From positions 14,788,873-14,852,872 of the forward strand of contig OY755173.1 of assembly GCA_963576735.1 (NCBI GenBank): a stretch of 64,000 nt of DNA. The letters are read 5' to 3'. A program made the translations under genes and the position numbers. This document shows, piece after piece, positions 21,790 to 34,854 of the stretch (position 1 is its first letter; the number at the start of each line of letters is the position of its first letter). The stretch comes from Bedellia somnulentella. Its lineage: Eukaryota > Arthropoda > Insecta > Lepidoptera > Bedelliidae. The notes beneath the pieces are model-generated. The model saw only the letters and a list, made by a program, of their open reading frames with translations. It had not been told where the DNA came from and searched no databases.

Positions 21790-22920
21790 ACATTTGAGAT
21801 ATGTGGTAAGTCGAGCAAGAGGTAGGTACTATATACTTTGAAGACGAAACGAACGACGCCATTACGAAACTAATTAGTAAATATGAATGGCGCTATAAAA
21901 ATCACATCTGTACTGCATGTACTGCAATAGAACAATAGGTAGGTTAGGTAAACCACCCTAGAGAACTAATACTCATAATATTATAAATAGGTTGCCGAAG
22001 CTTGAGTTACAATAATACCTTTACTTACTATATTTTGACGAAGACACAAACCGAAATATATGGGGTTTTGATAAACTAAGCACACTTAAGTTGTCAAAAT
22101 ATAATAAGTCTTTAGTCGTACCGTACTTCGTACCTCTTGCCTTATTTTGAGCAAGGTCTTTATTTGAATTATCATATAGTCTAGATATCCATTAAGAATT
22201 ATGGAAAAATATGAAAAATAAAATAATAACATTTACATACTATAAGCTAAGAAAGAACCTGTGAATATCACAATCCCCATATAATTTGACAAATAGAAGG
22301 TTTGTTTATTAGCACGCGAAAAGAAACTCCTCAAAATAAATTTAAAGTTTTCAAAAAGTATCCCTATACTTCGGGAATTCACTAGTCAAAACATAAATCA
22401 TTATTATTTTAATTATAAAGATTTTAATAAAATATTAATCTCACGCATAGCGCCACCTATACTTAGAATCAGAAACTATTTAAATAAAACATCGACTGCT
22501 GCTTCGAATGATCTAAATAAATGTGAGATACAGTTCTACAATGAATTCAAACTAATAATTTTAGATGGCGCTAGTGTTTAGTAAAATAATACTTAAGGTG
22601 GCGAAATACAGTTTCAAGGATTATTCAAGTTGATTGAGGTGGTCATAAGGTTCCAAAAACCAATAAAATATATAACAATTCTGTGATTTTTTCAGGTGAA
22701 AAAAATATATTTGTGTGGAACCAAACAGAGGTGACGGTCAGTTTGCTGACGTTAAGTATATAAGCTGAAAAGCCAAGTGGCCAAATTGACGCCATTAAAA
22801 TGAGCTTACTTGAATGCAAAACACTTATTTTGAGTTTTTCTTTTCAGATTGACGTAAAGTTTAAAAAATTAACAAATGATAAACAATTTTCTTATATTCT
22901 ATTAAGTTTTTTTTTATTTA
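21790..22920. other. AT-rich DNA, no feature recognised
   Basis: No gene or repeat structure seen over 1.1 kb. Confidence 0.45.
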
Positions 22921-22924
22921 ATTA

Positions 22925-23287
22925 TAACATAACATAAGCGTTCACGCCGAATATCCCCGAAGGGGTTGGCAGAGGTACTAATACTTCTGAACATCACGTG
23001 ACTTTGTCACCTGGTGTTCAGAGTACCCACGTTTTGCATGGGCAGTGTACTCACGTGATAGGGGGCAGGCCTATCGCCGTTTTGTACGAATACACTGTCA
23101 CATGACTAAGTACAACTCAGCCATGTGGGTTTCCTCACGATGTTTTCCCTCACCGTTAACAACCATGATAAATTAACCACACATATGCCTTTAGAAAAGG
23201 CAAATTGGTGTAGGCCCGACCCAGGATTTGAACACTAGTCGTTTGCACGATAACCGAGTGTTCTACCCACTGGGCTATCACGGTTAT
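22925..23287 (-). repeat. tRNA-related SINE family B, near full length
   Basis: On the minus strand the head is tRNA-like (GATAGCCCAGTGGGTAGAAC as A-box region, GTGTTCAAATCC as B box). The body contains CACATGGCTGAG and TGAACACCAGGTGACAAAG, and the end is CTTCGGGGATATTCGGCGTG with an (ATAAC)n tail. The copy at 63783 is very similar over the shared part. Confidence 0.85.
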
Positions 23288-23769
23288 TTAATTATATGTT
23301 TAGTAATCAAATATAGCTAATGTAAGTGATTTCTTTAAATATATATGGGTTGTGTTTAAGCGCCACCCAAAAATGTACCCATTTTACTAACAATAAAATT
23401 CTAAACGGTTACCAAAATGGATAAATGGTCACCAAATTACTTTTCCTAAAATATTATTAAATAAATCCATTTTTTGTATTATTGACTACTATAAAAATAT
23501 ATGGACGACTTTAAAATACTCTTTAGATTAAATTTTACATGTTTTCACTAAATTGATGTTACCAATATTTTATACCATGAGTTCTAATTTGGTAATTTTC
23601 GCTTGGCTAAAAAAGCTAACGATCGCTAGAATATTTCATAAATTCCAATTAATATACTGGTGTTCCCAAACATATGTCACTTACTAATTGTTATATGAAA
23701 TTAACTAAATATACTCGGGTTCCCAAATATACGTCATTTGTTTAATGTTGTATAAAATTAAATACTCAT

Positions 23770-23870
23770 CTCATATACTCACGGCTGTAAATCCCTACAA
23801 GGGGTAGCCAGAGCTGAGGAACTAGAAGTTCCTCGGCCACTTTTGGAAAGTAGAGTGGGGAAAACATACA
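23770..23870 (-). repeat. SINE family A, 5'-truncated copy
   Basis: TACTCACGGCTGTAAATCCC and CTCGGCCACTTTTGG match the 3' half. It abuts a full copy in the same orientation. Confidence 0.75.
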
Positions 23871-24113
23871 TACATACATACACTCACGGCTATAAATCCC
23901 TACAAGGGGTAGCCTGAGCTAAGGAATTAGAAATTCCTCAGCCACGTTTGGAAAGTTGAGTGGGGAAAAGATGGTAGATAAAGGTTGTTTGTGATGGGTC
24001 TCCAACCGCATCGCCCAAAAATCCCTTAAAAGCCCCAATATCGTTAGTCGCCTCTTACGTACACCCACCGGAAGAAATGGGGTAGTGCTATTCTAAGCCG
24101 ACACTACACAGCA
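23871..24113 (-). repeat. SINE family A, full-length copy
   Basis: The (CATA)n tail is at the left and the head complement TCTAAGCCGACACTACACAG is at the right. It is in tandem with the truncated copy to its left. Confidence 0.85.
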
Positions 24114-24290
24114 AAATTAAATAAAAATGTTAAAAAAACAACAAAGTGAAATTCAATAGGTTTATTACAGTCGTAGGCACTTAAAGGTATAACATTAATT
24201 TGTTTTTGAGATCTAGAATAAGAAAAAATTGAAATCATTGAATTAATAAATCTTTTTTGTATTTATTCAGAAATAAAGGGAAGCAATTCG

Positions 24291-24769
24291 GTATGCAAAG
24301 TTTTACTAAAGTGATGCTGATTACAAAACCATTTCGAGATATTATGGTTATAAACAATATTTTCTTGAAATTATATCAATTGAAGCTAAGATGACTGTTA
24401 TTTTAACAAAAAACTGTAACAGTGTGCAAATGTTTCAAAGACAAAGTTTATTAATAAAATATCGAAAATCATAGGTTTGTTTAGTATAATATCGTAATAA
24501 TTTCATTTGACATCACAAATTCGTGATATGTTTTGCAATCAGCAACATTTTTATAAAACATTTCGCTTCATTTGCATGTCGCTACGTGATTTTATCAATC
24601 GATGACGTCATTAAGTACAAAAGTTGAACAATCTTAAAAAAAAACATAACTTTACAATTACTCATTTTAAATGGAAAATATTAAAATTGGTCTTTTATTT
24701 TCGTGTTTACTATCGAATAAAAATATTTAATAAATACCAAAAAAAAACTTTGCATACCCAATTGTAATT
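24291..24769 (+). mobile_element. MITE-like element, copy 2 (no tRNA-like insert)
   Basis: Inverted ends CGGTATGCAAAGTTTT (left) and AAACTTTGCATACC (right), flanked by CAATT on both sides, a likely 5-bp target duplication. The interior matches 6519-7066 in reverse. No open frame, so non-autonomous. Confidence 0.75.
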
Positions 24770-25103
24770 TTAGTCTTACATTAAAGTAGACTGGGTTCAA
24801 ATCATGTATTTTGGATGAAGTCAAACTAATTTGGAGTAAGGTTTTTGGTAGTAATATTAATCTTTGAGTAAGACATTATTTGGTGACCATTTATCCATTT
24901 AAGGAACCAAAAAGAATATTTGTACAGGACATGCGATTTTTCTGATGCATTTTTATTTACTTTGGATCATAATATGATATACTTTAGGACCCTTTTAATA
25001 AAGCCGATTAATTTTTTTTGGCGTTGTTATTTTTATTTGCTGCCTAGGCTTAGATCCTAAAAAATATTTTTGGTGACCGTCTAAATTATACCCAATATAT
25101 ATT

Positions 25104-25250
25104 GCTGTGTACTGTTGGCTTAGAACAGCACTACCCCATTTCTATCCATGGGTGTAGGAAAGAGGCGACTAAGGGTATTGGGGCTTCTTAAGGGATTTTG
25201 GGCGACGCGGTTCAGAGAGACTCATCTCATCACCAACAGTATATGTATTG
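25104..25250 (+). repeat. SINE family A, 5' half
   Basis: Starts GCTGTGTACTGTTGGCTTAG and includes GGGCGACGCGGTTCAGAGAG; the 3' half is missing. Confidence 0.75.
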
Positions 25251-25742
25251 TATTTTCTTTTAGTCAAAAACTTGTGCGATTTACAGAAATGTGATTTTAT
25301 TTTACAAACATGGAACCCTACCTTAATTTTATCAGCCTTGTCAGTTTGCCACCAACCAATATTTTGGTAAAAATATATTTTATTTGGGTCGTAATATTCC
25401 TTTTTCCTTAAACAATTTTATGTTATATTAAAGATAATACTCTCAACTAAATATTTAAAAAAGTGAAGTAATACAATCCCCTTAATTTAATGTTAGACGA
25501 AAAATATTAGACTTGTGGTCACACACGTCACCAAACTGAGGAACAAAAGTCAAAAGTCAAAAAGTTTATTTTTCAAAATTAAGTTAAAAACTAACATTTT
25601 TTGAACGTCAATTTTTTTAAATTTATCATTAGTCCGTTGCTTCGGAAGGTGTTCGTAAAGAGAAGAAGCAACAAAGAAACTCTTTACATTCACATTTTTT
25701 CATTTTTTCAAAACATGGTTTGTACAATTTCAGTTTATTAAC

Positions 25743-25986
25743 ATACATACATATACTCACGGCTACATTTCCCTAGAAGGGGTAGCCAGAGCTAAGGAAT
25801 TATTAATTCCTCAGCCACTTTTGGAAGTTGAGTGGGGAAAAGATCGTAAAAATAAAGGTTTTTGGTGATGGGTCTCCAACCGCATCGCCCAAAAATCCAA
25901 TAAAAAGCCCCAATACCCTTAGTCGCCTCTTACGACACCCGTGGGTAGAAAGGGGTAGCGACATTCTAAGGCGGCACTACACGGCA
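25743..25986 (-). repeat. SINE family A, full-length, nested in LINE
   Basis: The CATACATACATATACTCACG tail is at the left and GCGGCACTACACGGC at the right. It inserted after the LINE did, which gives an order of events. Confidence 0.85.
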
Positions 25987-26254
25987 AATTTATTAACATG
26001 TTTTTACTTTATAAAGGATTTTCTATGCGACAAAACCAAACGCTAGTTTGACATAATAAAAATAAATTGTCCATCACAAAAAACCAATCACATAACGTGA
26101 GAAGAAAAATCCTCACCAGACAATTATTCATGGGAATAACGAGGGAAGATTTATTGCTTTACGGACACGGTCATGTGAGCGTCGGGTCCTTGTCGTTTAA
26201 AAAATCTTGAACACTGTAGTAAGATTTCTTAAAAAGCATTGCTTTAATTGCCTT

Positions 26255-26695
26255 TTAAAAAGATGCTACATGCAATTCCAACATGTCAGAATGAAGTTTG
26301 TTGAACATTTGGAGGGATAGTCCCATAAAGGAGTTACTTACTTTATTAAGTCTCCACTTCGGTACGTTAAGTTTGTCCTTATTTCGAGTGTTTACAGTAT
26401 GCCTATCACTAACTTTACTAAATTGGCCTATATTCTTTTTGGCATACATTAAATTCTCAAATATGTATTGGCTAGGGGCAGTTAAAATGCCAATATCTTT
26501 AAATTTTTCGCGCAACGAATACCTCGACCTCAACCTGTAAATAGATCGGATAGCTCGCTTTTGTAAGACAAAAACTTTATGAACATCAGCCGCTTTACCC
26601 CATAATAAAATACCGTACGACATAATACTATGAAAATAACTGAAATACACAATGCGAGCTGTTTCTATGTCTGCTATTTCTCTAATCTTACGCAC
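26255..26695 (-). pseudogene. LINE reverse-transcriptase C-terminal fragment
   Basis: It reads RKIREIADIETARIVYFSYF, HSIMSYGILLWGKAADVHKV and LQKRAIRSIYRLRSRYS, typical of the region after the RT domain in jockey/CR1-type LINE proteins. The frame ends early, near AS(F), relative to the copy at 31113-31739. It is 5' truncated and inactive. Confidence 0.85.
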
Positions 26696-26739
26696 GGCAT
26701 ACGCTGCTGAGCTCAGCCTTTTAGAAAGTGTACAAAGCT

Positions 26740-27310
26740 CTATAAAGTGGATTTAAAGAGGTTCTGCATTTTCTAATGACATACAATTTATTTAAATAGA
26801 GTATATCTTATATAATAATATAAATTTAAACATATTTATCGTATACAATTTCCAAAAAACAGGTTTTTACACTGTCACCAAACTGATCCCCAGTTTCTGC
26901 CACATCAGTGAAAAGTACAATTTTCTCTAAAAACTGGACAATCGAAGCTGAAATTCGACTATTCTCATAAACCATAACTCTCAGAGAACATTTTGAGCCC
27001 AAAACTAGCAATTAATATCATAGTTTAGTTTTTGGCTATCATTTTCATTGGGGTGTACATTTTTTTGAAACGTGCCTTAAACAGAGTTAATCATAAATGT
27101 ATTTTTCATTAATACATATATACTATGGAGTGAATACACTTTTTTATAAATTATGCTATGGAAAGTACAATAAAATAAAAACACCGACAACATGATTTTG
27201 ACGTCCACTTAAATTATGTGTAAGCTTCGCTTCAATACTCTTATTAAATGCGCTAAATTAGTTTGTTTGGGCTACTTATTGTATAGTAAAGTACTACTCT
27301 GTGTAAAAAG
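26740..27310. other. AT-rich DNA, no feature recognised
   Basis: No gene or repeat could be assigned. Confidence 0.45.
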
Positions 27311-28320
27311 TATCGGGAATATGTCAATAAAAAGACCCGAGTAAAAGAGGTCGTTAAATTTTTTTTACTGCATGTTGGTAGCACTGTACTGATTTAGCGC
27401 GCAAAATTTGAGCGGGATCTGTCATTTAATTTGTTTTAAACTACATTTTTTGTTGGTCATAGTTTTGAGTCCTCGGCGATTTTTACAATGGAAAATATTG
27501 TTGAACAAAGAGTGTGCCTTAAATTTTGTGTTTCGAATGATATTTCATATGGTGAATCACTAAAAATGTTGCGAAATACCTACGGCGAATCGTGTATATT
27601 GAAAACAAGGGCTTATGAATGGTATAAGGCTTTTAAAGAAGGCCGAGAAGTAGTAGTAGACTTGCCTCGTTCTGATAGACCTTCAACCGCTACGACCAAA
27701 GAAAATATCGACAGAATCAAGAAGCTAGTGCTCGAAAATCGACGTATGAGTCTGAGAGAGTTGGCTTGTGAGGTGAATATATCTTTTAAGTCCGTCCACA
27801 ACATTCTCATTGACATTTTAGGCATGAAACGCGTCGCTGCTCGACTAGTTCCAAAAGAGCTCAATTTTGTTCAAAAAGCGCAGCGAAAGCATGTCGCTGA
27901 AGACATGGTTTCCCGAGCTTCTACGGATCCGACCTTTATGAAACGTATAATAACTGGCGACGAGACATGGGTTTATGAGTACGACATGCAAACAAGCCAA
28001 CAGTCTTCAGAATGGCGTCTCGAAAACGAGCCGAAACCCAAAAAACCGCGGCAAAGTCGCTCCAAAATCAAGGTGATGATGACAGTTTTTTTTTGACTAC
28101 CGTGGCGTGGTGTGGTTCACTCCGAATTCCTTCCAGAGGGAGAAACAGTGAATAAAGAATATTATTTAGGCGTCATGAAGCGTTTGCGTGAGAGTATCCG
28201 CCGAAAACGTCCAGATTTGTGGCAACACAACTCATGGATGCTGCACCATGATAATGCACCATCACACACAGCCATTATAGTGAAAGAGAAACCGACACTA
28301 CACCGCATATACTAAATATT
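27300..28320 (+). mobile_element. Second mariner, broken and 3'-truncated
   Basis: The 5' region (from about CTCTGTGTAAAAAGTATCGG) precedes a mariner transposase gene of a different lineage from the 19.6-kb one. The 3' third, with the last catalytic Asp and the 3' inverted repeat, is missing after about 28300. The element cannot move itself. Confidence 0.8.
27488..28315 (+). pseudogene. mariner transposase pseudogene
   Basis: The first frame (27488-28096) gives 202 aa with the helix-turn-helix region, the linker box VPKELN and the first catalytic motif TGDETWVYEYD. A run of nine T at about 28085-28093 shifts the frame; the second frame then shows VVHSEFLPEGETVNKEYY and the second catalytic motif WMLHHDNAPSHTA. 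The sequence ends soon after without the SPDLAPxDF motif. One frameshift and a deletion inactivate it. Confidence 0.88.
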
Positions 28321-28403
28321 CTCAATCACATCCAAGCAAAAAAACGTCACTTAAAAATAATAAGTTTAATGTCTATTGCCCGATTTCTGAATTGAGTATT
28401 CCA

Positions 28404-28487
28404 GCTGAGAACAACTTAAGTATCGTTCTGTCGCATTGAAATCTTAACAACTGAATGAGACAAAACGATACTTAAGTCGTTCTCAGC
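28404..28487. repeat. Long inverted repeat (29-bp arms)
   Basis: Arms 28404-28432 (GCTGAGAACAACTTAAGTAT...) and 28459-28487 pair with two mismatches around a 26-base loop. It lies just after the truncated mariner and may be a MITE or cruciform-forming junction. Confidence 0.8.
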
Positions 28488-28898
28488 GTATGAAACGCGA
28501 ATTTGAGCCTACGCCCCGGCCTTGAACGGGTAGTTTTGTGCGATCACTGCACACCCCTTATGAAGTTAAGGGTGATATATAATACCCTATGTTTCGTCTG
28601 AAGGTTTTTAGTATTCATTTTTAAAAACCACTTGAGCTGTTTCGGAGTTAGTTTGTCTGCAATGAATAGGTCCATTACAGACAAAGTAACGCAAAAACAA
28701 GTTTTTTTTTCTTTATATTTAGAAAAGACAGACTGAAATCCCCCCAGCTTTGCACAGGTGTTAAGAGTATACAAAAACACGTAACCTAAGTTACTACTCT
28801 ACGAGTATAGCATAGAATAAAAAATTCATTTGGCACATCACAAAAAAAACAGTACAGAAGCTAAAGTACAATTGGCGGTGATATCACTAAAAGTGACC

Positions 28899-29034
28899 CA
28901 TCACCAACAACCTTTGTACTACCATCTTTTCCCCACTCAACTTCCAAAAGTGGCTGAGGAATTTATTACGAGTATTTCTCATCTCTGGCTACCCCTTTTA
29001 GGGATTTATAGCCGTGAGTATATGTATGTATGTT
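28899..29034 (+). repeat. SINE family A, 5'-truncated, with target-site duplication
   Basis: Flanked by the 15-base direct repeat TCACTAAAAGTGACC (28884-28898 and 29035-29049). It contains the 3' half from CATCACCAAC to the ATGTATG tail. Confidence 0.88.
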
Positions 29035-29394
29035 TCACTAAAAGTGACCAGACATTTCTTTCAGACAACCCTCGAATGGTAAATTCAATCAAAAATAATC
29101 ATGTTAGAAAGTGTATGTATGTATGATTATCAATGACGTGGATTCAGTATATTTGTTTGATTGGATTTAAGCACAACTTTACGAAGTATACTGTGTATTG
29201 TTCTTAAAGTAATCTTATCTTCAAGCGAATTATGTCATTATTTTCATAAAGTCAGTGATTCATATCTTAAGATAACTTTATTTTGTTTTTTATTGATACA
29301 TGACAAGGTCAGTCGTCGTTGTGGACATGTTTGGGAGATCTGTTCCTGTAGTGTGAACTATCTTTTTTAAATCCACAGGGCCGAACAATAATGC

Positions 29395-29530
29395 TTTATT
29401 AATACTCTTACATCAGCTATAAGCCAGTGAAAGTTCCTTCAAAATCGGTTCAGTCGTTTTAACCATTACCCAAAACAAACAGACAGACAGAAACTCCAAT
29501 TAAACGCATTTGTAATTATGTAAAAATGCG
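29395..29530 (+). repeat. Fragment of an interspersed repeat with AAAACAAACAGACAGACAG
   Basis: AAAATCGGTTCAGTCGTTTT followed by a CAGA microsatellite is a common insect intronic repeat pattern. Boundaries are not clear. Confidence 0.45.
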
Positions 29531-29874
29531 TTAAAATGCCACCCGATTTCGCTGACTATACTTCAATATAACTTGCTGCGTCGCGTGGTTTTTATCGGCT
29601 TAAAGTGTATCAGCACTTGAGCTTTAGCCGTAACATGCATACCACTCCATTAGACGGCTTCATCGATATGCCATAATTACCGAGATCAATTTACAAAAGC
29701 ACTATGATTAATCCTCAGTTATGATAATCACAAACAGGTAAAAAAGACGGATGTTGGAGGGTTAAGACCACTACTACATAATTAAGAACCAGTAAGATTT
29801 GAGATCATAATTCGAGCTTCATATGCTCATCTCAGCATATGCTTCTTTTTTAAATATATTAAGTAGTGTTGAAT

Positions 29875-30060
29875 AGCTGTGTAGTGTCGGCTTAGAAAAT
29901 CAGTCACCCATTTCTTTCAGCGAGTGTCATACGAGGCGATTAATGGTAGGGTAATTTTAAGTGATTTTCGGGCGATATGGCCAAGCACCAACATCCATCA
30001 TTATACAATATTTCTCCCAGTATATTTCCAAAAGGGGTGGAAGAATTTGTAATTTAAAGA
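29875..30060 (+). repeat. SINE family A, diverged, 3' end lost
   Basis: Begins GCTGTGTAGTGTCGGCTTAG; the body (TTTCGGGCGATATGGCC) is degenerate. Confidence 0.65.
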
Positions 30061-30640
30061 AAAAGAACAGTTTTTTTATTCTTTTCTACTATAAACTCCA
30101 AATTGTCGAAGTTAGAGCATGTCGCATTCCATATTAGTTAGTTTTTAAGGAATATTCGCTTGATTCTCTAAATAGATAAACCAACTAAACTCCGAATAAA
30201 CCGTATGAAAGATAGTTTAATAAAACACACACTATCTCCAACCACCATAGTGTATTATTCCACTTATTCTTATTAAAAAATACTGACAGTTGATTCCAAA
30301 AATTAGTAGTTAGCATTTTGTTTGTTGAACTGCGAAACGTGCTGTTGTACACTTATTTTTAAAACAGCTTGTTTTCAGTTCATAAACGGGTATAAGTCGT
30401 GATGGATAAAATGGGACACGCTATACCGAAATATTCACTCTAATGTGGGATTAGAGTCCGTGCCCTGTGTACCACAAACATCGTTTTACTTGGCCATTTG
30501 TGATCATAGAACCCTGAAAGAATGATATCAAATAGCCAAGATTCCTTCGCCCAACATACTACATAGATCTTACCAGGCATTGTTTTACTAAGATATAAAT
30601 AAGGTGAGAAATACAAACAAGATTGAATAAAGGCGTATCC
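30061..30640. other. AT-rich DNA, no feature recognised
   Basis: No assignment possible. Confidence 0.45.
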
Positions 30641-32105
30641 TTCTTAATAATATGGTCAAATTTGAGTATCTCAGTCACGCGTTGACTAAACTTAAATATT
30701 ACGGTTTTGACGTGCAAGCACTGAAATTAATGGCATCATATCTTGATAAAAGAACTTTAAAGGTAGATATTAATGGAACCACGTCGAAAGGATCGGAAAT
30801 AGAGATGGGCGTTCCTCAAGGTTCTATACTTGGCCCATTACTGTTTCTGATTTATATTAATGATTTACCATTTATGGTACGAAAGTATTCTGAGATAGTT
30901 TGTTTGCAGATGACACATCTTTAATATTTAATGTAGCGAGATCCTCTACATCTCTTGACGACGTAAACAAAGCTATCTCACTGGTATTGCATTGATTTAC
31001 TGTAAATAACCTGGTTCTGAATGCCAAAAAAACTAAATGTATTAAATTTACTTTACCGAATGTTAGGCAAGTTGACGCCAATATTGTTATTGACAGTGAA
31101 AAAGTAGAATTAGTGAAAGAGACAAAATTCCTAGGGATAATAATCGATTCTAAGTTGCAATGGAGACCCCATATACTAACACTTTCTAAAAGGCTGAGCT
31201 CAGCAGCGTATGCCGTGCGTAAGATTAGAGAAATAGCAGACATAGAAACAGCTCGCATTGTTTATTTCAGTTATTTTCATAGTATTATGTCGTACGGTAT
31301 TTTATTATGGGGTAAAGCGGCTGATGTTCATAAAGTTTTTGTCTTACAAAAGCGAGCTATCCGATCTATTTACATGTTAAGGTCGAGGTATTCGTTGCGC
31401 GAAAAATTTAAAGATATTGGCATTTTAACTGTCCCTTGCCAATACATATTTGAGAATTTAATGTATGCCAAAAAGAATATAGGCCAATTTAGTAAAGTTA
31501 GTGATAGGTATACTGTTAACACTCGGAATAAGGAGAAACTTAACGTACCGAAGTGGAGACTTAATAAAGTAAGTAACTCCTTTATGGGACTATCCCTGAA
31601 AATGTTCAATAAACTTCCTTCTGACATATTGGAATTGCCTGTGGCATCTTTTAAAAAGGCAATTAAAGCCATGCTTTTAAAGAAATCTTACTACAGTGTT
31701 CAAGATTTTTTAAACGACAAGGACCCAACGCGCACATGACCATGTCCGTAAAGCTATAAATCTTCCCTCGTTATTCCTTGGAATAATTGTCTGGTGAGGA
31801 TTTTTCTTCTCACGTTATGTGATTGGTTTTTGTGATGGACAATTTATTTTAATTATGTCAAACTAGTGTTTGGTTTGGTCGCATAGAAAATCTTTTGTAA
31901 AGTAAAAACATGTTTATAAACTGAAATTGTACAAACCATATTTTGAAAAAATTAAAAAATGTGAATGTTAAGATTTTCTTTGTTGCTTCTTCTCTTTACG
32001 AACACCTTCCGAAGCAACGGATTAACGATTAATTTAAAACTTTGACGTTCAAAAAATGTTAGTATTTAACTTTATTTTGAAAAATAAACTTTTTGACTTT
32101 TTTTT
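30640..32105 (+). mobile_element. jockey/CR1-like LINE, 5'-truncated copy with RT remains
   Basis: Contains part of the reverse transcriptase, the C-terminal region and a 3' UTR ending at CTTTTTGAC and a T run. The 3' UTR matches, in reverse, the copy at 25552-26735. The endonuclease and N-terminal parts are missing, as expected from incomplete reverse transcription. Confidence 0.88.
30652..31739 (+). pseudogene. LINE reverse transcriptase, broken
   Basis: The first frame shows the RT core GVPQGSILGPLLFLIYINDL. A frameshift near 30900 displaces the catalytic FADD box, which is readable in another frame (FADDTSLIF at about 30907). A TGA at about 30995 follows, in a position where the family probably has Trp. 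The last part (31113-31739) is open for 208 codons: KFLGIIIDSKLQW, SYGILLWGKAADV, NTRNKEKLNVPKW, ending DPTRT. The protein would be inactive. Confidence 0.85.
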
Positions 32106-32940
32106 TTTTTTGAAACAGTTGTATAATATCCGATTTTAAACAAGCGAGACTGATAAAACTTCAAATGTATCGCGAAAGACGGCGATATACAGGGTGTTTT
32201 GAAGGCGCTTTATTTTTCGATGCAAAAAACTTAATCAAACCAACCTAATAAGAGACACGGGACTCACCCTAACCACAATAATATTTGGACATCATATCAT
32301 CAACCAAGTCTATATGATGAGAAGATCGATAAAACTAAACGAAGAGACATAAGCCAGGTTCGTACTGAGCAGCAAAGAAAAAAGAGATTCTTTAAGTAAC
32401 TATCTTTTATGTAAATACCACCATGTGAAATCTTCTATATTTTTTATTTACAGTACAATTTATTTAACACGTCAAGGAAACGTTGCATCACCATATCCGT
32501 GAATACGGAATCAACCGACAAAGACATATGACCATTGTATGTCAATGTCTTGAACACTCTTGAATGATGCGAGCGATTCGCTTCGGAATAAAGACGAACT
32601 GATTTTTAAGCTAGTTTGAGAACATTACACGAGAACTGGGTTATTAACTTAAAAAAGGGAAACTACAACATTTTCAATTCATTTTAATCCAGTCACGGAA
32701 CGCCAATTTTTTTATAAAAATACTGATGAAAAGCTTAGAATATAAGGCTGAGTTCAAATCATGAGTCGGACGTACAACAGTGATTCTACTCCAAGGTTAT
32801 AATAGTAGTCTATTTATCAAAGTTGTTAACGATGAGGAAAAGCATTGTGAGGAAAACTGCATGTCTGATTTGTACGCATTAAATAAGTGTGTTCGTACTA
32901 CGCGGGGATAAAAATTAAATCAACAATATTATAATTTACT
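32106..32940. other. AT-rich DNA, no gene recognised
   Basis: A short stretch at 32828-32880 (GAGGAAAACTGCATG) may be a SINE fragment. Confidence 0.4.
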
Positions 32941-32947
32941 TTTAAAC

Positions 32948-33196
32948 ATACATATACTCACGGCCATAAATCCCTTAACGGGGTAGCCAGAGCTATGGAA
33001 TGATAAATTCCTCAGCCACTTTTGGAAGTTGATTGGGGATAAGATGATAATAATAAACGTTTTTGGTAACGGGTCTCTAACCACATCGCCCAAAAATCAC
33101 TTCAAAAGCCCCTATACCCTTAGTCGCCTCTTACGATCACCCACGGGTAGAAATGGGGTAGTGTTATTCTAAGCCGACACTACATGGCAAACTACT
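32948..33196 (-). repeat. SINE family A, full-length, with target-site duplication
   Basis: Flanked by the 10-base direct repeat ACTTTTAAAC (32938-32947 and 33197-33206). Tail at left, head complement GCCGACACTACATGGC at right. Confidence 0.88.
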
Positions 33197-33206
33197 ACTT
33201 TTAAAC

Positions 33207-34850
33207 TACTATTATTATTATTATTGGCTTTGAGCGTCCCCAAAGATGTCCTAAGTAAGTATCATCTGGACATCATGTCATTTTCACAATTCAACCGTCG
33301 TTAAAACTAAAAACGTAAACGCCGTAAAGTATTTGTTTTTCCTTTAACATTTAGTTATTCAAATAATGCAGGTAAACCAATGTAAACCTAAGTTAGAACA
33401 AAAAAATGTGTTTGTTGTTCTTGGAATGATGGATATTGACGTTGCATTATAATAATAATCTATATTAGAGATTAAATTTTCTTATTTCTCTCAAGTCAAG
33501 TTTATTAAGTCATATTTTATTATTGATTGATAGGCATTGGTACGGAATCTTAATGATTAAGATAAAAAAGTTAAAATAAAACAGGTTGATAAATCTTAGG
33601 TTTTCTGTTTTCCTGCGGTTGAATTTTGGTGTCCAAAAGTTTTTACTTCTTGTTCTAAATCATATATTATTATTACTTATGCATAACTAAACATTACAAT
33701 GTCTGATTGAACATTTTATGATCCCTTGATTTTTCTTCGTCTTCCATCAGAGCTTGGTCTTGAAATTTTAAGTATGTTTTTTAAAATAGAATGATTCTGA
33801 CACCTCTACAGAGCTAATGCATGGTCATACTTTACATTCAGTGAAAGAAGCCTCGATTATCAACTGGTAGCATTTTTATTCTGAATATTAAACTGAATCT
33901 TTGTAGTACTCTAATAATAGTAATCTTACAAAGAATCTCTTACTTAAATTAAAATCTAAATAACTCTAAAAAAATGAGTCAAAATAAAAAACGCCTAAGT
34001 TATTCATCGTTAAAAAATAAAATAATATTATCTCAAGAAACGAATAACTGGTTTTATGAAAATAATGTCATAATACGTTTAAACATACGATAACTTTATA
34101 AAAATACACTGAACTTAAAAAAAGAAAAATATGAAAGTACGCGATTAAGCCGTGTGGAGAGCTAGCCAAAACTTCGCAACCATAAATACGTCAGCATGGG
34201 TTGGTTACAAAGAAGTCAAGTCAACATACGAGAACGTACATTGCATAAAACTTAAATATTCCAAACCTATGTGGGTGGACAAATGCGCTCCAATATAAAC
34301 TGAAATCTGTGCAACGAGTTCGGCGGAAATTGGCTTTGGAGATGAAAGGAATTCGACTACATATTTCGTTCGACGAATCATAAAGAAAACAACAGTGTCA
34401 CATCGAATACGGTACACTCATACTCATTGACCTGTCACTTTATTAATTTTATAGTGTTCTGTTATTGAATTTGCATAACCTTTTCCTCGAGGAAAGGATT
34501 AAATATATGAAACGCATACATTGTTGGAGCATAGTGACAATATATTTTCTATTGTAAGAGAACCTATTTCCTGTATACAGGGGCGTCATAGAAACTTAAG
34601 ATAGTAATAACAAAATGGTCTTTACCCATTCATTTTCAAGCCATTATTTTAGAAATTTGATATAAACCTTTAAATCTATAAGGTCAAAAAACAGACGGTG
34701 CTATAGGAATGATATTTCTCGTCATATACAGAATAATACAGATAATTTCTAAACAATGAAATTGAGTAGGTAGACCTAGTCAATTTACCTGGATCATCTA
34801 ACAGGTGAAGAGATATGTAAAGGACCACGCAAGACATTTAAAGACCAGAT
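33207..34850. other. AT-rich DNA, no feature recognised
   Basis: About 1.6 kb without a supportable gene or repeat. Confidence 0.45.
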
Positions 34851-34854
34851 TCAA

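Larger units (their letters stand above)
25552..26735 (-). mobile_element. jockey/CR1-like LINE, 5'-truncated, with nested SINE
   Basis: The minus strand carries the reverse-transcriptase C-terminal region (26695-26255) and 3' UTR. The 3' terminus is a short tandem repeat (TTTTGAC)n at 25552-25575, seen also at the end of the plus-strand copy near 32090. A SINE A copy (25743-25986) is inserted in the 3' UTR. Confidence 0.85.
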
